Assembly: GCF_014489115.1 (NCBI RefSeq) | Contig: NZ_JACTAH010000001.1 | Location: 2,057,544 to 2,121,543 of the forward strand | Length of the DNA stretch: 64,000 nt | Origin: Thauera sedimentorum | GTDB lineage: Bacteria > Pseudomonadota > Gammaproteobacteria > Burkholderiales > Rhodocyclaceae | Direction of reading: 5' to 3' | Shown: positions 9,962 through 21,199 of the stretch, piece by piece | How positions within the stretch are numbered: position 1 is the first letter of the stretch | How the letters are laid out: every line of letters starts with the position of its first letter | Notes under the pieces: model-generated | Seen by the model: only the letters and a program-made list of their open reading frames with translations | The model's database searches: none | What the model was told of the DNA's origin: nothing | Made by a program: the position numbers and the translations under genes

Positions 9962-10543
9962 ATGCAGGAGCAGAACAAGGCGCCGCACGGCACCGAGGCC
10001 ATCGAGAACCATACCGGCGAGACCGGCGCCCACGGCGTCGACACCCGCGCGGAAGCGCCCGAGAGCCATGTCGACACCACGCCCAGCCTGGAGGAAAGCC
10101 TGCGCCAGGCCGAGCTGAAGGCCTCCGAGCATCACGACGCCTGGCTGCGCGCCAAGGCCGAGACCGAGAACGTGCGCAGGCGTGCACAGGAAGACATCGC
10201 CAAGGCCTCCAAGTTTGCCGCCGAGAAGTTCGCCTCCGCCATGCTGCCGGTGAAGGACAGCCTGGAGGCCGCGCTGGCCACCGATAACCAGACGCTGGAG
10301 AAACTGCGCGAAGGCGTCGAGCTCACGCTCAAGCAGCTCGTCTCGGCCTTCGAGGGCGCCAGCCTGGCCGAGGAGAATCCGCTGGGCCAGAAGTTCGACC
10401 CCAACAAGCACCAGGCCATCGGCACCCTGGAGTCGGACGCCGAGCCGAACACCGTGATCAACGTGTTGCAGAAGGGCTACCTGTTGCACGAGCGCGTGGT
10501 CCGTCCCGCGCTGGTGATGGTCTCCAAGGCCAAGGACCAGTAA
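9962..10543 (+). CDS. grpE: Nucleotide exchange factor GrpE
   Basis: GrpE releases ADP from DnaK during the chaperone cycle. The 193-residue protein starts with an acidic, disordered region of about 45 residues. The long dimerisation helix (about 45-100) contains [21 protein letters not shown], shown here without its full context. The C-terminal beta domain ends with [18 protein letters not shown], the family signature. It is the first gene of the grpE-dnaK-dnaJ cluster and has its own sigma-32 promoter. Confidence 0.96.
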   Translation: MQEQNKAPHGTEAIENHTGETGAHGVDTRAEAPESHVDTTPSLEESLRQAELKASEHHDAWLRAKAETENVRRRAQEDIAKASKFAAEKFASAMLPVKDSLEAALATDNQTLEKLREGVELTLKQLVSAFEGASLAEENPLGQKFDPNKHQAIGTLESDAEPNTVINVLQKGYLLHERVVRPALVMVSKAKDQ

Positions 10544-10561
10544 TCGCCAGGCGGTTGCAGG

Positions 10562-10590
10562 CTTGAAAGCCGGCGCAGCCGCCCCATATT
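10562..10590 (+). promoter_or_regulatory. Sigma-32 (RpoH) promoter of dnaK
   Basis: CTTGAAA at 10562-10568, a 13-base spacer and CCCCATATT at 10582-10590 form a near-perfect heat-shock promoter between grpE and dnaK. The transcript would start around 10598, about 50 bases before the dnaK ATG. Confidence 0.92.
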
Positions 10591-10650
10591 CGGAACAAGC
10601 CGGCCGGCACAGCGGCCATCGAACATTCGGGAACTGAAAGGAAATCAGAC

Positions 10651-12585
<1,935 letters not shown>

Positions 12586-12610
12586 GCGCCCGCCGGGCGG
12601 CAACCCAACG

Positions 12611-12651
12611 GCCGAACCCTTGCCGGAGCGCGCCTCCGGTGCGGGTTCGGC
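12611..12651 (+). terminator. Two-tier hairpin between dnaK and dnaJ
   Basis: GCCGAACCC pairs with GGGTTCGGC and encloses a second stem CCGGAG/CTCCGG; CTTTG follows. It lies 26 bases after the dnaK stop and 33 before dnaJ. It probably causes partial termination or protects the dnaK mRNA 3' end, giving less dnaJ than dnaK. Confidence 0.65.
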
Positions 12652-12683
12652 CTTTGCATGAATCAGTGCCTGAGCGAGGAACC

Positions 12684-13811
<1,128 letters not shown>

Positions 13812-13843
13812 CGCATCCCCGGGACCGCCCCGGGACCCCACAT

Positions 13844-13877
13844 GGGCCGGCCGCTTCCGCAAGGAGGTCGCCGGCCC
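13844..13877 (+). terminator. Hairpin after dnaJ
   Basis: GGGCCGGC and GCCGGCCC flank an 18-base loop 33 bases after the dnaJ stop, followed by ATTCTCAT. It probably ends the grpE-dnaK-dnaJ transcripts. The rest of the 258-base gap before the next gene holds no ORF I can support; TATACT near 13924 is a possible -10 element for the downstream gene. Confidence 0.6.
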
Positions 13878-14069
13878 ATTCTCATGGCATCGCCGGCGGC
13901 GCCCGGCAAGCTCCGTTCTTGGTTATACTCGCCGCGAAGGTGGAGACAGACAGACGGCGAACCACGCCGCACGCCCGGCCAGGCGCCGGAACATTCGCTC
14001 CTGCCGGACGCGCACGTCGCCCCGGGGGTGCAACTCCGCCCCTCGCCGAACATGAGATACGGAGCACGC

Positions 14070-15203
14070 ATGACCTTCCTGCGCACCCTCGCCCTTGCCG
14101 CCCTGCTGCCCTTCGCCGCCTCACACGCACCGGCCCAAGCCCAACAGGGCGTCACCTCCGACACCGTCCTGCTGGGCCACTCCGGCGCCCTGAGCGGTCC
14201 GCTGGCAGAACTGAACCGGGAGTATCTCTCGGGCGCAACGCTCTACTTCGACGACCTCAACAGCCGCGGAGGCGTCCAGGGACGGCGGATCGCGCTGCTC
14301 ACCATCGACGATGAATACAAGCCCGAGAAGGCTGCCGAGAACGTGCGCAAGCTGATCGAGGACGAAGGCGTCTTCGCCCTGTTCGCCTGCTTCGGCACCG
14401 GCCCCAGCGTGCAAACGATTCCGATCGCCACCCGCGCCCGGGTGCCGTTCTTCGCCCCCTACACCGGCGCGGACGTACTGCGCGAGCCGCTCAACCCCTA
14501 TGTCTTCCACCTTCGCGCGTCCTACGGGCAGGAGATCGAGGCCATGGTGAACCACCTGGTCTCGGTCGGCGTGCAGTCGATCGGCGTCGTTCATCACGCC
14601 GATCCGTTCGGCCAGGCCGGCCTGGACGCAGCGGAGAAGACGCTCGCCCGGCACAACCTGCGCCCCGCCGTGATCGCGCCAATCGCCTCGAGCGGTGCCG
14701 ACGCGGCGGAATCCGCCCGGCGCGTGGTGGCCGCCAATCCGGCAGCGCTGATCATGGTGACGGCCGGCAACAGCTCGGCCGCCTTCATGCGCGCCCTGCT
14801 GGCCACCGACGCCCGCCCCATGCTCTACGGCCTGTCGGTGATCAGCAGCCGGCAGCTGATCCGCGAACTCGGGAGGGACGCCCACGGTCTGGTAATCGCC
14901 CAGGTCGTGCCCTCGCCCTTCCGGCTCGACCACGCGGTGGTGCGCGACTATCGCCGCCTCGCCGAACAGGCCGGCCAGCCCTACTCCTACACTGCGCTGG
15001 AAGGCTACCTCGCCGCCAAGACCTTCACCGAGGCCTTGCGCCGCGCAGGGCGCGACCTCAATCGCGAGAAGCTGGTCGAGGCCCTGCAGGGCATGGGCAA
15101 CTGGGACGCCGGCGGGCTGCGCCTGCAGTACTCGTCGCGACGCCACGTGGCCCTGGACTACGTCGACCTCAGCATCATCAGCCGCGGCAACTTCACCCGC
15201 TGA
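14070..15203 (+). CDS. ABC transporter substrate-binding protein, branched-chain amino acid type
   Basis: This is a periplasmic type I binding protein (Peripla_BP_6/LivJ family) of 377 residues. The start MTFLRTLALAALL has a GGAG ribosome site five bases upstream and begins a signal peptide cleaved after AQA. The mature part shows LLGHSGALSGPLAELNREYL, GRRIALLTIDDEYKPEKAAEN and FACFGTGPSVQTIPIA, typical of the family. The ligand cannot be told from sequence. No permease or ATPase gene lies next to it, so it either serves a transporter encoded elsewhere or works as a sensor subunit. Confidence 0.88.
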   Translation: MTFLRTLALAALLPFAASHAPAQAQQGVTSDTVLLGHSGALSGPLAELNREYLSGATLYFDDLNSRGGVQGRRIALLTIDDEYKPEKAAENVRKLIEDEGVFALFACFGTGPSVQTIPIATRARVPFFAPYTGADVLREPLNPYVFHLRASYGQEIEAMVNHLVSVGVQSIGVVHHADPFGQAGLDAAEKTLARHNLRPAVIAPIASSGADAAESARRVVAANPAALIMVTAGNSSAAFMRALLATDARPMLYGLSVISSRQLIRELGRDAHGLVIAQVVPSPFRLDHAVVRDYRRLAEQAGQPYSYTALEGYLAAKTFTEALRRAGRDLNREKLVEALQGMGNWDAGGLRLQYSSRRHVALDYVDLSIISRGNFTR

Positions 15204-15251
15204 TTCAGCGCAGGCTGCTGCGGCGGGCCTTCCGCCGCAGCGCGCCGCAAT

Positions 15252-16637
15252 TCAGGCGCGGCGCCAGGTCGTACCCTGGGCGGAGTCTTCCAGCACGATG
15301 CCGCGCGCGAGCAGATCGGCGCGGATGCGGTCGGCCTCCGCATAGTCCCTGGCCTTCTTGGCCGCCGCGCGCGCATCGATCAGCGCCTCGATCTCTGCCG
15401 AGGCCTCCTCGGCCCCCGCCGCGCCGCCCTGCAGGAACACCACCGGATCACGCTCCAGCAGGCCGAGAACCCCGGCCAGCGCCTTCAGCTGCGCGGCCAG
15501 TTCGGCCGAGGCGCTGCGATTGACTTCATTGGCCAGTTCGAACAGCACGGCCACCGCCTCGGCGGTATTGAAGTCGTCGTCCATGGCCGCCCGGAAACGC
15601 TGCGCGTGCGCCTCCGTCCAGTCCACACCGGCCACACCGGCGGCCGGCGCGACGTTCTTCAGCGCGGTATACAGGCGGGTCAGCGCATGGCGCGCATCCT
15701 CGAGATGCGCGTCCGAGTAGTTCAGCGGGCTGCGGTAGTGGGCACGCAGGATGAAGAAGCGCACCACCTCCGCGTCGTACTGCTTGAGAACGTCGCGGAT
15801 GGTGAAGAAGTTGCCCAGCGACTTGGACATCTTCTCGTCGTCCACCCGCACGAAACCATTGTGCATCCAGTAGTTCACGAAGGCGTGACCGTGCGCGCCC
15901 TCCGATTGGGCAATCTCGTTCTCGTGGTGCGGAAACTGCAGGTCCTGACCGCCACCGTGGATGTCGAAATGATCGCCCAGCAGTTGCGAGCTCATCGCGG
16001 AGCACTCGATGTGCCAGCCCGGGCGGCCGCAGCCCCAGGGCGATTCCCACTTGACCTCGGCCGGCTCGTCCTCGCGCGCGTGCTTCCACAGCACGAAGTC
16101 GAGCGGGTCCTGCTTGCCCGCATCCACATCCACCCGCTCGCCGGCGCGCAGCTCGTCCAGCGACTTGCCCGAGAGCTTGCCGTAGCCGCGGAACTTGCGC
16201 ACCGAATAGCACACGTCGCGGTTGGCCGCGACATAGGCCAGGCCGTTCTTCTCCAGCTTGTCGATGATCTGCTGCATCTGCGCCACGTATTCGGTGGCAC
16301 GCGGTTCGTGGTCGGGGCGCAGCACGCCGAGCGCGTCGGCGTCCTCGTGCATTGCGGCGATGAAGCGGTCGGTCAGCGTCCGGATGGATTCGCCGTTCTC
16401 GCCGGCCCGGCGGATGATCTTGTCGTCGATGTCGGTGATGTTGCGCACATAGGTGACCTGATAGCCGCTCGCCCGCAGCCAGCGCGCCACCATGTCGAAG
16501 ACCACCATCACCCGTGCATGCCCCAGATGGCAGTAGTCATACACGGTCATTCCGCAGACATACATGCGGACCTTGCCTGGTTCGATCGGGGTGAAGCTTT
16601 CCTTCCTGCGGGTCTGGGAGTTGTGAATCGTGAGCAT
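15252..16637 (-). CDS. cysS: Cysteinyl-tRNA synthetase
   Basis: This class I synthetase charges tRNA-Cys. The 461 residues equal the E. coli enzyme. Cys28 (MYVCGMT) is a zinc ligand, HLGH at 37-40 is the HIGH motif, and WHIECSAM plus HHENE supply further zinc ligands. KMSKS lies near residue 267, and the C-terminal anticodon-binding helices end in [12 protein letters not shown]. The start MLTIHNSQ was chosen; the ORF is open 22 codons further upstream without similarity. An intrinsic terminator sits in its leader (see 16702-16727). Confidence 0.98.
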   Translation of the reverse strand: MLTIHNSQTRRKESFTPIEPGKVRMYVCGMTVYDYCHLGHARVMVVFDMVARWLRASGYQVTYVRNITDIDDKIIRRAGENGESIRTLTDRFIAAMHEDADALGVLRPDHEPRATEYVAQMQQIIDKLEKNGLAYVAANRDVCYSVRKFRGYGKLSGKSLDELRAGERVDVDAGKQDPLDFVLWKHAREDEPAEVKWESPWGCGRPGWHIECSAMSSQLLGDHFDIHGGGQDLQFPHHENEIAQSEGAHGHAFVNYWMHNGFVRVDDEKMSKSLGNFFTIRDVLKQYDAEVVRFFILRAHYRSPLNYSDAHLEDARHALTRLYTALKNVAPAAGVAGVDWTEAHAQRFRAAMDDDFNTAEAVAVLFELANEVNRSASAELAAQLKALAGVLGLLERDPVVFLQGGAAGAEEASAEIEALIDARAAAKKARDYAEADRIRADLLARGIVLEDSAQGTTWRRA

Positions 16638-16701
16638 GACATCATCCGAAAAATCCGGCCCGGCCAATGCCGGCCATGCCGCGCAAGCGGAAACGGGCCG
16701 C

Positions 16702-16727
16702 AAAAAAACGGGTCCGAAGCGGACCCG
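16702..16727 (-). terminator. Intrinsic terminator inside the cysS leader
   Basis: On the minus strand CGGGTCCG-CTT-CGGACCCG is followed directly by seven T residues, about 65 bases before the cysS ATG. No minus-strand gene ends here, so it lies within the cysS 5' leader. It is a candidate attenuator or premature terminator. Confidence 0.75.
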
Positions 16728-16836
16728 CCTTTGCCCGACGGCGCGCCGGGGCCGTCGTGGCTCGATTGTGGGATATCGAGCGTTGTTGGTAGAATCGCCT
16801 GCTGAGTTGCAGGGACATCCGCCCGAAAATCAACGC

Positions 16837-16842
16837 ATTATA
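16837..16842 (-). promoter_or_regulatory. Possible -10 element for cysS
   Basis: TATAAT on the minus strand, immediately before and opposite the start of the TPR gene. The expected -35 position has only a poor match. If used, it gives a leader of about 190 bases that includes the terminator at 16702-16727. Confidence 0.4.
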
Positions 16843-16846
16843 GTAC

Positions 16847-18028
16847 ATGAGAATCCGTCCCTCTGCCGCCCTCGGCGCACTGGCCATAGCGCTGGCCATC
16901 GGCTTCGCCCCCGCTCATGCGGACGACAGGAACCGCGAAGCGCGCAACCTGTTGCAGAACGGGCAGCCCGAACACGCCCTTGCCGCCGCCGACAAGCTGA
17001 TCGCGGGCAGCCCGGCCAATGCCGAAGCCCGTTTCCTGCGCGGCGTCGCACTCGCCGAGCTCGGCCGCACCGCCGAAGCCATTTCCACGTTCCGCAAGCT
17101 CACCGAGGACTTCCCGAGCCTGCCGGAACCCTACAACAACCTCGCCGTGCTCTACGCTCACCAGCGCGACTACGACAAGGCTCGCAGCGCCCTCGAACAG
17201 GCGATCCGCACGCATCCCAGCTATGCGACGGCACACGCGAATCTGGGCGATCTCTACGCCAGGCTCGCCAACGAGGCCTATGAGCGGGCGCTGCAGCTCG
17301 ACGCGGGGCGCGAGACAAGGCGCCCGCCCTCCACCCAGCCGCCGCTGGCCCTGATCCGCACGCTCGGCCCGGCCGCGGCATCGCCGCTGGTCATTGCACA
17401 GACCCCGCCGGCGGCACGTCCGGCCGCGCCGGCCCCTGCACCGACCCCCGCACCGGCTGCGGCGCCACGCCCCACCCCGTCTCCTGCCGCCGCGCCGGTG
17501 ACCACGCCTTCCCGCGAGCCCGAGCCCATCGCCGCCACGCCCCCGGCAGCGGCTGGCGAAGCACCTGCCGCCGCCGTCGAAACGGCGAGCCCGAAACCCG
17601 AGCCGGCACCGGTGCCGGCCCAGGCCGTGGCGGAACCCCGGCCCGCCGCGCCAGCCCCGGCGGCCCCGCCCGCGGCACAAGCGGCGACGGCGAGCGAGGA
17701 CGTGCTGGCCGCCGTGCGGGCCTGGGCTGAGGCCTGGTCCTCCAAGGATGTGAACGCCTATCTCGCCGCCTACGACAAGGACTTCGAGGTGCCCGGCGGG
17801 CGCTCCCGCTCTTCCTGGGAGAACGAACGCCGCCAGCGCGTAGGCAAGCCGGGCGACATCAGCGTGGAGGTCGACGGTCCGCAGGTGGATATCGACGGCG
17901 ACCGCGCGGAGGTGCGCTTCCGGCAGCACTATCGTTCGTCCAACTTCAATGCCAGCACCGTCAAGATCCTCGAGATGGTCCGCCGCGGCCAGCGCTGGCA
18001 GATCGCTAGGGAGAAGATCGGTCGATGA
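16847..18028 (+). CDS. Exported TPR protein with Pro/Ala linker and NTF2-like C-terminal module
   Basis: The 393-residue protein has a signal peptide ending AHA (about residue 25). Three TPR-like repeats follow (about 28-140: ALAAADKLIAGSPANAEARF, then PYNNLAVLYAHQRDYDKA and AHANLGDLYARLANEAYERA). A Pro/Ala-rich linker spans about 165-280. The C-terminal module of about 105 residues (VRAWAEAWSSKDVNAYLAAY through RWQIAREKIGR) looks NTF2/DUF4440-like. Its last bases overlap the next gene by four, and that gene carries a related C-terminal module. A role in the cell envelope with the L,D-transpeptidase is inferred. No clear ribosome site is visible. Confidence 0.85.
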   Translation: MRIRPSAALGALAIALAIGFAPAHADDRNREARNLLQNGQPEHALAAADKLIAGSPANAEARFLRGVALAELGRTAEAISTFRKLTEDFPSLPEPYNNLAVLYAHQRDYDKARSALEQAIRTHPSYATAHANLGDLYARLANEAYERALQLDAGRETRRPPSTQPPLALIRTLGPAAASPLVIAQTPPAARPAAPAPAPTPAPAAAPRPTPSPAAAPVTTPSREPEPIAATPPAAAGEAPAAAVETASPKPEPAPVPAQAVAEPRPAAPAPAAPPAAQAATASEDVLAAVRAWAEAWSSKDVNAYLAAYDKDFEVPGGRSRSSWENERRQRVGKPGDISVEVDGPQVDIDGDRAEVRFRQHYRSSNFNASTVKILEMVRRGQRWQIAREKIGR

Positions 18029-19230
18029 GACGGATGCAGATCGGCAGGCGCCTGCTCCGCAGTGGTGCGCTCGTGTTCGCCCTCCTCGGCGGCGTCGCCC
18101 TGGCGGCACCGGAGGACAGGCGCATTTCCGACGCCGGCCCGGAAGCCGCATTGCAGCAGATTTTCGGCGAGATCGAGGCCAACCGGCTGGATGCCGCCCT
18201 CGACCGCACCGAGATGCTGCTCAAGGCGTATCCTAACTTCCGCCTTGCGCACCTGATCCGCGGCGATCTGCTGCTCGCCCGCGCCCGCCCGCTGTCGACC
18301 TTCGGCAACGCCGAGAACTCCCCCGAGCGCGTGCAGGAATTGCGCGACGAGGCCATCGCCCGGCTGCGCGCCTACCGCGAACGTCCCAGCGCGGCCAACT
18401 ATGTGCCGCGTTACCTGCTGCAGATGGGCCCCGAGCAGCAGCATGCCGTGGTGGTGGACACCCAGCGCGCACGGCTCTACGTGTACCGCAACGAAGACGG
18501 CAAACCGCGCTTCGTGGCCGACTACTACATCAGCCAGGGCAAGGCAGGCTCGGGCAAGCAGTTTGAGGGCGACAACAAGACCCCGCTCGGCGTCTATCAC
18601 GTCACCTCCTTCATCGACCCTGCCAAGCTGCCCGACCTCTACGGCAAGGGCGCCTTCCCGCTCAACTACCCGAACCCCTGGGACAAGCGCCTCGGGCGCA
18701 CCGGCTACGGCATCTGGCTGCACGGCACGCCGAGCGACACCTATGCCCGTCCGCCGCTGGCCTCCGAGGGCTGCGTGGTACTGGCCAACCAGGACTTCAC
18801 CAGCCTGAGCAGCTTCGTGCAGCCCGGCCTGACCCCGGTGATCATCAGCAACGACATCGAATGGCTGTCGCTCGACGACTGGCAGGCCGAGCGCAGCAGC
18901 CTCAACGCGGCGATCGAAGCCTGGCGCAGCGACTGGGAGAGCCTGGACGTGGAGCGCTATCTGTCGCACTACTCGGCCCAGTTCCGCAACGACCGCTACG
19001 ACTACGCCGAATGGAGCTCGCGCAAGCGCCGCTTCGCGAACGCGCGCGAATGGGTGAAGGTGGAGGTCGGCAAGCTCAGCATGCTGCGCCAGCCGGGAGA
19101 GGACGCGCTGGTGGAAGTCATCTTCGAGCAGGACTACCGCAGCGACGGCTTCACCGACACCATGCGCAAGCGCCAGTACTGGACCAAGGAAGACGGGCGC
19201 TGGAAGATCATCTACGAGGGCGGCGCCTGA
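18025..19230 (+). CDS. L,D-transpeptidase (YkuD) family protein with NTF2-like C-terminal module
   Basis: Enzymes of this family cross-link peptidoglycan or attach proteins to it by cleaving an L,D-bond. The 401-residue product has a signal peptide (about 1-28) and a helical part. The YkuD domain (about 138-270) carries the catalytic signature HGTPSDTYARPPLASEGCV, with His233 and Cys250 in place. Residues about 300-401 (WRSDWESLDVERYLSHYSAQ to GRWKIIYEGGA) match the C-terminal module of the preceding TPR protein. The ATG overlaps that gene's stop (ATGA), so the two are translationally coupled. The exact substrate is unknown. Confidence 0.92.
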   Translation: MRRMQIGRRLLRSGALVFALLGGVALAAPEDRRISDAGPEAALQQIFGEIEANRLDAALDRTEMLLKAYPNFRLAHLIRGDLLLARARPLSTFGNAENSPERVQELRDEAIARLRAYRERPSAANYVPRYLLQMGPEQQHAVVVDTQRARLYVYRNEDGKPRFVADYYISQGKAGSGKQFEGDNKTPLGVYHVTSFIDPAKLPDLYGKGAFPLNYPNPWDKRLGRTGYGIWLHGTPSDTYARPPLASEGCVVLANQDFTSLSSFVQPGLTPVIISNDIEWLSLDDWQAERSSLNAAIEAWRSDWESLDVERYLSHYSAQFRNDRYDYAEWSSRKRRFANAREWVKVEVGKLSMLRQPGEDALVEVIFEQDYRSDGFTDTMRKRQYWTKEDGRWKIIYEGGA

Positions 19231-19277
19231 GCGCCGGCACCCCGTTTTCGCAACGCAATCAAAGGAGTTCCACGTCG

Positions 19278-19838
19278 ATGAAGAAACTGTTCACCCTGCT
19301 CGCCCTGTTCGGCTGGATGAGCGTTGCCGTAGCCGCCAACCCGCAGGTGGAGCTCGACACCACCCAGGGCCGCATCGTCCTGGAGCTCTACCCGGAGAAG
19401 GCGCCCAAGACGGTCGCCAACTTCCTTGAGTACGTGTCCAGCGGTCATTACGACGGTACCGTGTTCCATCGCGTGATCGACGGCTTCATGATCCAGGGCG
19501 GCGGCTTCGACGCCCAGATGACGCAGAAGCAGACCCGCGCGCCGATCGAGAACGAGGCCAAGAACGGCCTGAAGAACGTCGCCGGCTCGATCGCCATGGC
19601 CCGCACCCAGGCGCCGCACTCGGCCTCTGCGCAGTTCTTCATCAATCTGGTGGACAACGCCAACCTCGACTACCCCTCCTTCGACGGCTGGGGTTATGCC
19701 GTGTTCGGCAAGGTCACCGAGGGCCTCGACGTGGTGAACAAGATCGGCAAGCTGCCGGTCCGCAACGTCGGCTTCCATCAGAACGTCCCCGCGGAACACG
19801 TAGTCGTCAAGCGCGCGCGCGTGCTCGAGAACCGCTGA
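19278..19838 (+). CDS. ppiA: Periplasmic peptidyl-prolyl cis-trans isomerase (cyclophilin, PpiA type)
   Basis: Cyclophilins speed up proline isomerisation in folding proteins. The 186-residue product has a signal peptide (MKKLFTLLALFGWMSVAVAA), so it acts in the periplasm. The catalytic core [16 protein letters not shown] and [20 protein letters not shown] is complete. The ribosome site AAAGGAG is unusually far (about ten bases) from the ATG. The next gene encodes a cytoplasmic paralogue, and the two share identical DNA stretches. Confidence 0.95.
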   Translation: MKKLFTLLALFGWMSVAVAANPQVELDTTQGRIVLELYPEKAPKTVANFLEYVSSGHYDGTVFHRVIDGFMIQGGGFDAQMTQKQTRAPIENEAKNGLKNVAGSIAMARTQAPHSASAQFFINLVDNANLDYPSFDGWGYAVFGKVTEGLDVVNKIGKLPVRNVGFHQNVPAEHVVVKRARVLENR

Positions 19839-19880
19839 AATCCGCCCCCATTCCATCCAGGACAAGCCCAGGAGCAGCAC

Positions 19881-20375
19881 ATGGCAGTCAAACTGCACAC
19901 CAGCCACGGCAGCATCACCATTGAACTCGACGCCGACAAGGCCCCCGCCACGGTCGAGAACTTCATCGCCTACGTCGAAGCCGGCCACTACGACAACACC
20001 ATCTTCCACCGCGTGATCGACGGCTTCATGATCCAGGGCGGCGGCTTCGAGCCGGGCATGAACCAGAAGCCCACCCGCGACCCGATCAAGAACGAGGCCG
20101 ACAACGGCCTGAAGAACGAGCGCGGCACCATCGCCATGGCCCGCACCCAGGCTCCGCACTCGGCCACCGCGCAGTTCTTCATCAACGTCGCCGACAACGA
20201 CTTCCTCAACTTCCGCTCGCCCGACCTGCAGGGCTGGGGCTACTGCGTGTTCGGCCGCGTCAGCGAGGGCCTGGACGTGGTGGACAAGATCCGCGCGGTC
20301 AAGACCGGCTCCAAGGGCTTCCACCAGGACGTGCCGGTGGAAGACGTGGTGATCGAGCGCGCGGAAGTCGTCTGA
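19881..20375 (+). CDS. ppiB: Cytoplasmic peptidyl-prolyl cis-trans isomerase (cyclophilin, PpiB type)
   Basis: This 164-residue cyclophilin lacks a signal peptide. It has the active-site motifs [20 protein letters not shown] and [20 protein letters not shown], and the PpiB-specific [21 protein letters not shown] good AGGAG ribosome site precedes the ATG. It lies 42 bases after ppiA; lpxH follows after 29 bases, and the ppiA-ppiB-lpxH order suggests one transcript. Confidence 0.97.
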   Translation: MAVKLHTSHGSITIELDADKAPATVENFIAYVEAGHYDNTIFHRVIDGFMIQGGGFEPGMNQKPTRDPIKNEADNGLKNERGTIAMARTQAPHSATAQFFINVADNDFLNFRSPDLQGWGYCVFGRVSEGLDVVDKIRAVKTGSKGFHQDVPVEDVVIERAEVV

Positions 20376-20404
20376 TTCCGTCCGCTCGTCAGCACACCGG
20401 CCAG

Positions 20405-21130
20405 ATGCAGGCGCTGTTCGTCTCAGACCTGCATCTGACCGAGGAGCACCCGGAAACCGCCGCGGCCTTCCTCGCCTTTCTGGCGGGGCCGGCCCGCGGC
20501 GTGCCGGCGCTGTACATCCTGGGCGACCTGTTCGAATACTGGGCGGGCGACGACGACGGCGACGCCCCGCTCAACCGCCGAATCGCCGAAGCCCTGCACA
20601 GCCTGTCAGCGTCCGGCAGTGCCATCCATTTCATCGCGGGCAACCGCGATTTCCTGCTCGGCGAGGCCTATGCCGCACGCGCCGGCATGGCCCTGCTGCC
20701 CGATCCCTGTCCGCTTCGTCTCGGCTCCGTGGATGTACTGCTCAGCCACGGCGACGCGCTGTGCACCGACGACCTGGCCTATCAGGCCTACCGCCGCCAG
20801 GTCCGCGACCCGGCCTGGCAGGCGGCCTTCCTCGCCCGCCCGCTGGCCGAACGCAAAGCCTTCATCGACAGCCTGCGCAGCCGCAGCGAGCAGGCCAAGC
20901 GGGAAAAGGAAATGGCCATCATGGACGTCAACCGGTCCGCGGTGGAGGCCCTGCTGCGCGAACACGCCTACCCCACGTTGATCCATGGCCACACCCACCG
21001 GCCGGCGCGTCACGAACACCTGGTCGATGGCCGCCGCTGCGAGCGCTGGGTACTGGCGGACTGGCACGGCACCGCGCCCTATCTCGCCTTCGACGGCGAG
21101 CGCTTCAGCACCCACGAACTGATTCCCTAG
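20405..21130 (+). CDS. lpxH: UDP-2,3-diacylglucosamine diphosphatase
   Basis: LpxH cleaves UDP-2,3-diacylglucosamine to lipid X in lipid A synthesis, at the inner face of the inner membrane. The 241-residue metallophosphoesterase shows the metal ligands FVSDLHL (Asp8, His10), GDLFEYW, GNRDFLLG, LSHGD and HGHTHRPARH. The stop codon TAG lies at the outer end of a REP-like element that fills the gap to metZ. Confidence 0.96.
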   Translation: MQALFVSDLHLTEEHPETAAAFLAFLAGPARGVPALYILGDLFEYWAGDDDGDAPLNRRIAEALHSLSASGSAIHFIAGNRDFLLGEAYAARAGMALLPDPCPLRLGSVDVLLSHGDALCTDDLAYQAYRRQVRDPAWQAAFLARPLAERKAFIDSLRSRSEQAKREKEMAIMDVNRSAVEALLREHAYPTLIHGHTHRPARHEHLVDGRRCERWVLADWHGTAPYLAFDGERFSTHELIP

Positions 21131-21199
21131 GAACGGGCCCTGCCCGCGATGCGCGGAAGGGTCTTGCGAAGGCCGCATCGCGGCCAAGGCCGCTCCTAC
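21128..21199. repeat. REP-like inverted pair between lpxH and metZ
   Basis: The right half, read on the minus strand, is GTAGGAGCGGCCTTGGCCGC, a GTAG-type REP with a GCGGCC-TT-GGCCGC hairpin. The left half on the plus strand begins CTAGGAACGGGCCCTGCCCG and is a diverged copy in opposite orientation. Both continue into CGATGCG-type sequence. Each outer TAG is the stop codon of the flanking gene (lpxH at left, metZ at right). REP elements of this type are moved by RAYT transposases in related bacteria; none is in this window. Confidence 0.7.

Noticed and set aside
16642..16899. An 85-codon minus-strand ORF upstream of cysS
   Set aside because: It runs through the leader terminator hairpin, contains no Cys residues and shows no protein-like features, so I do not regard it as a leader peptide or gene.
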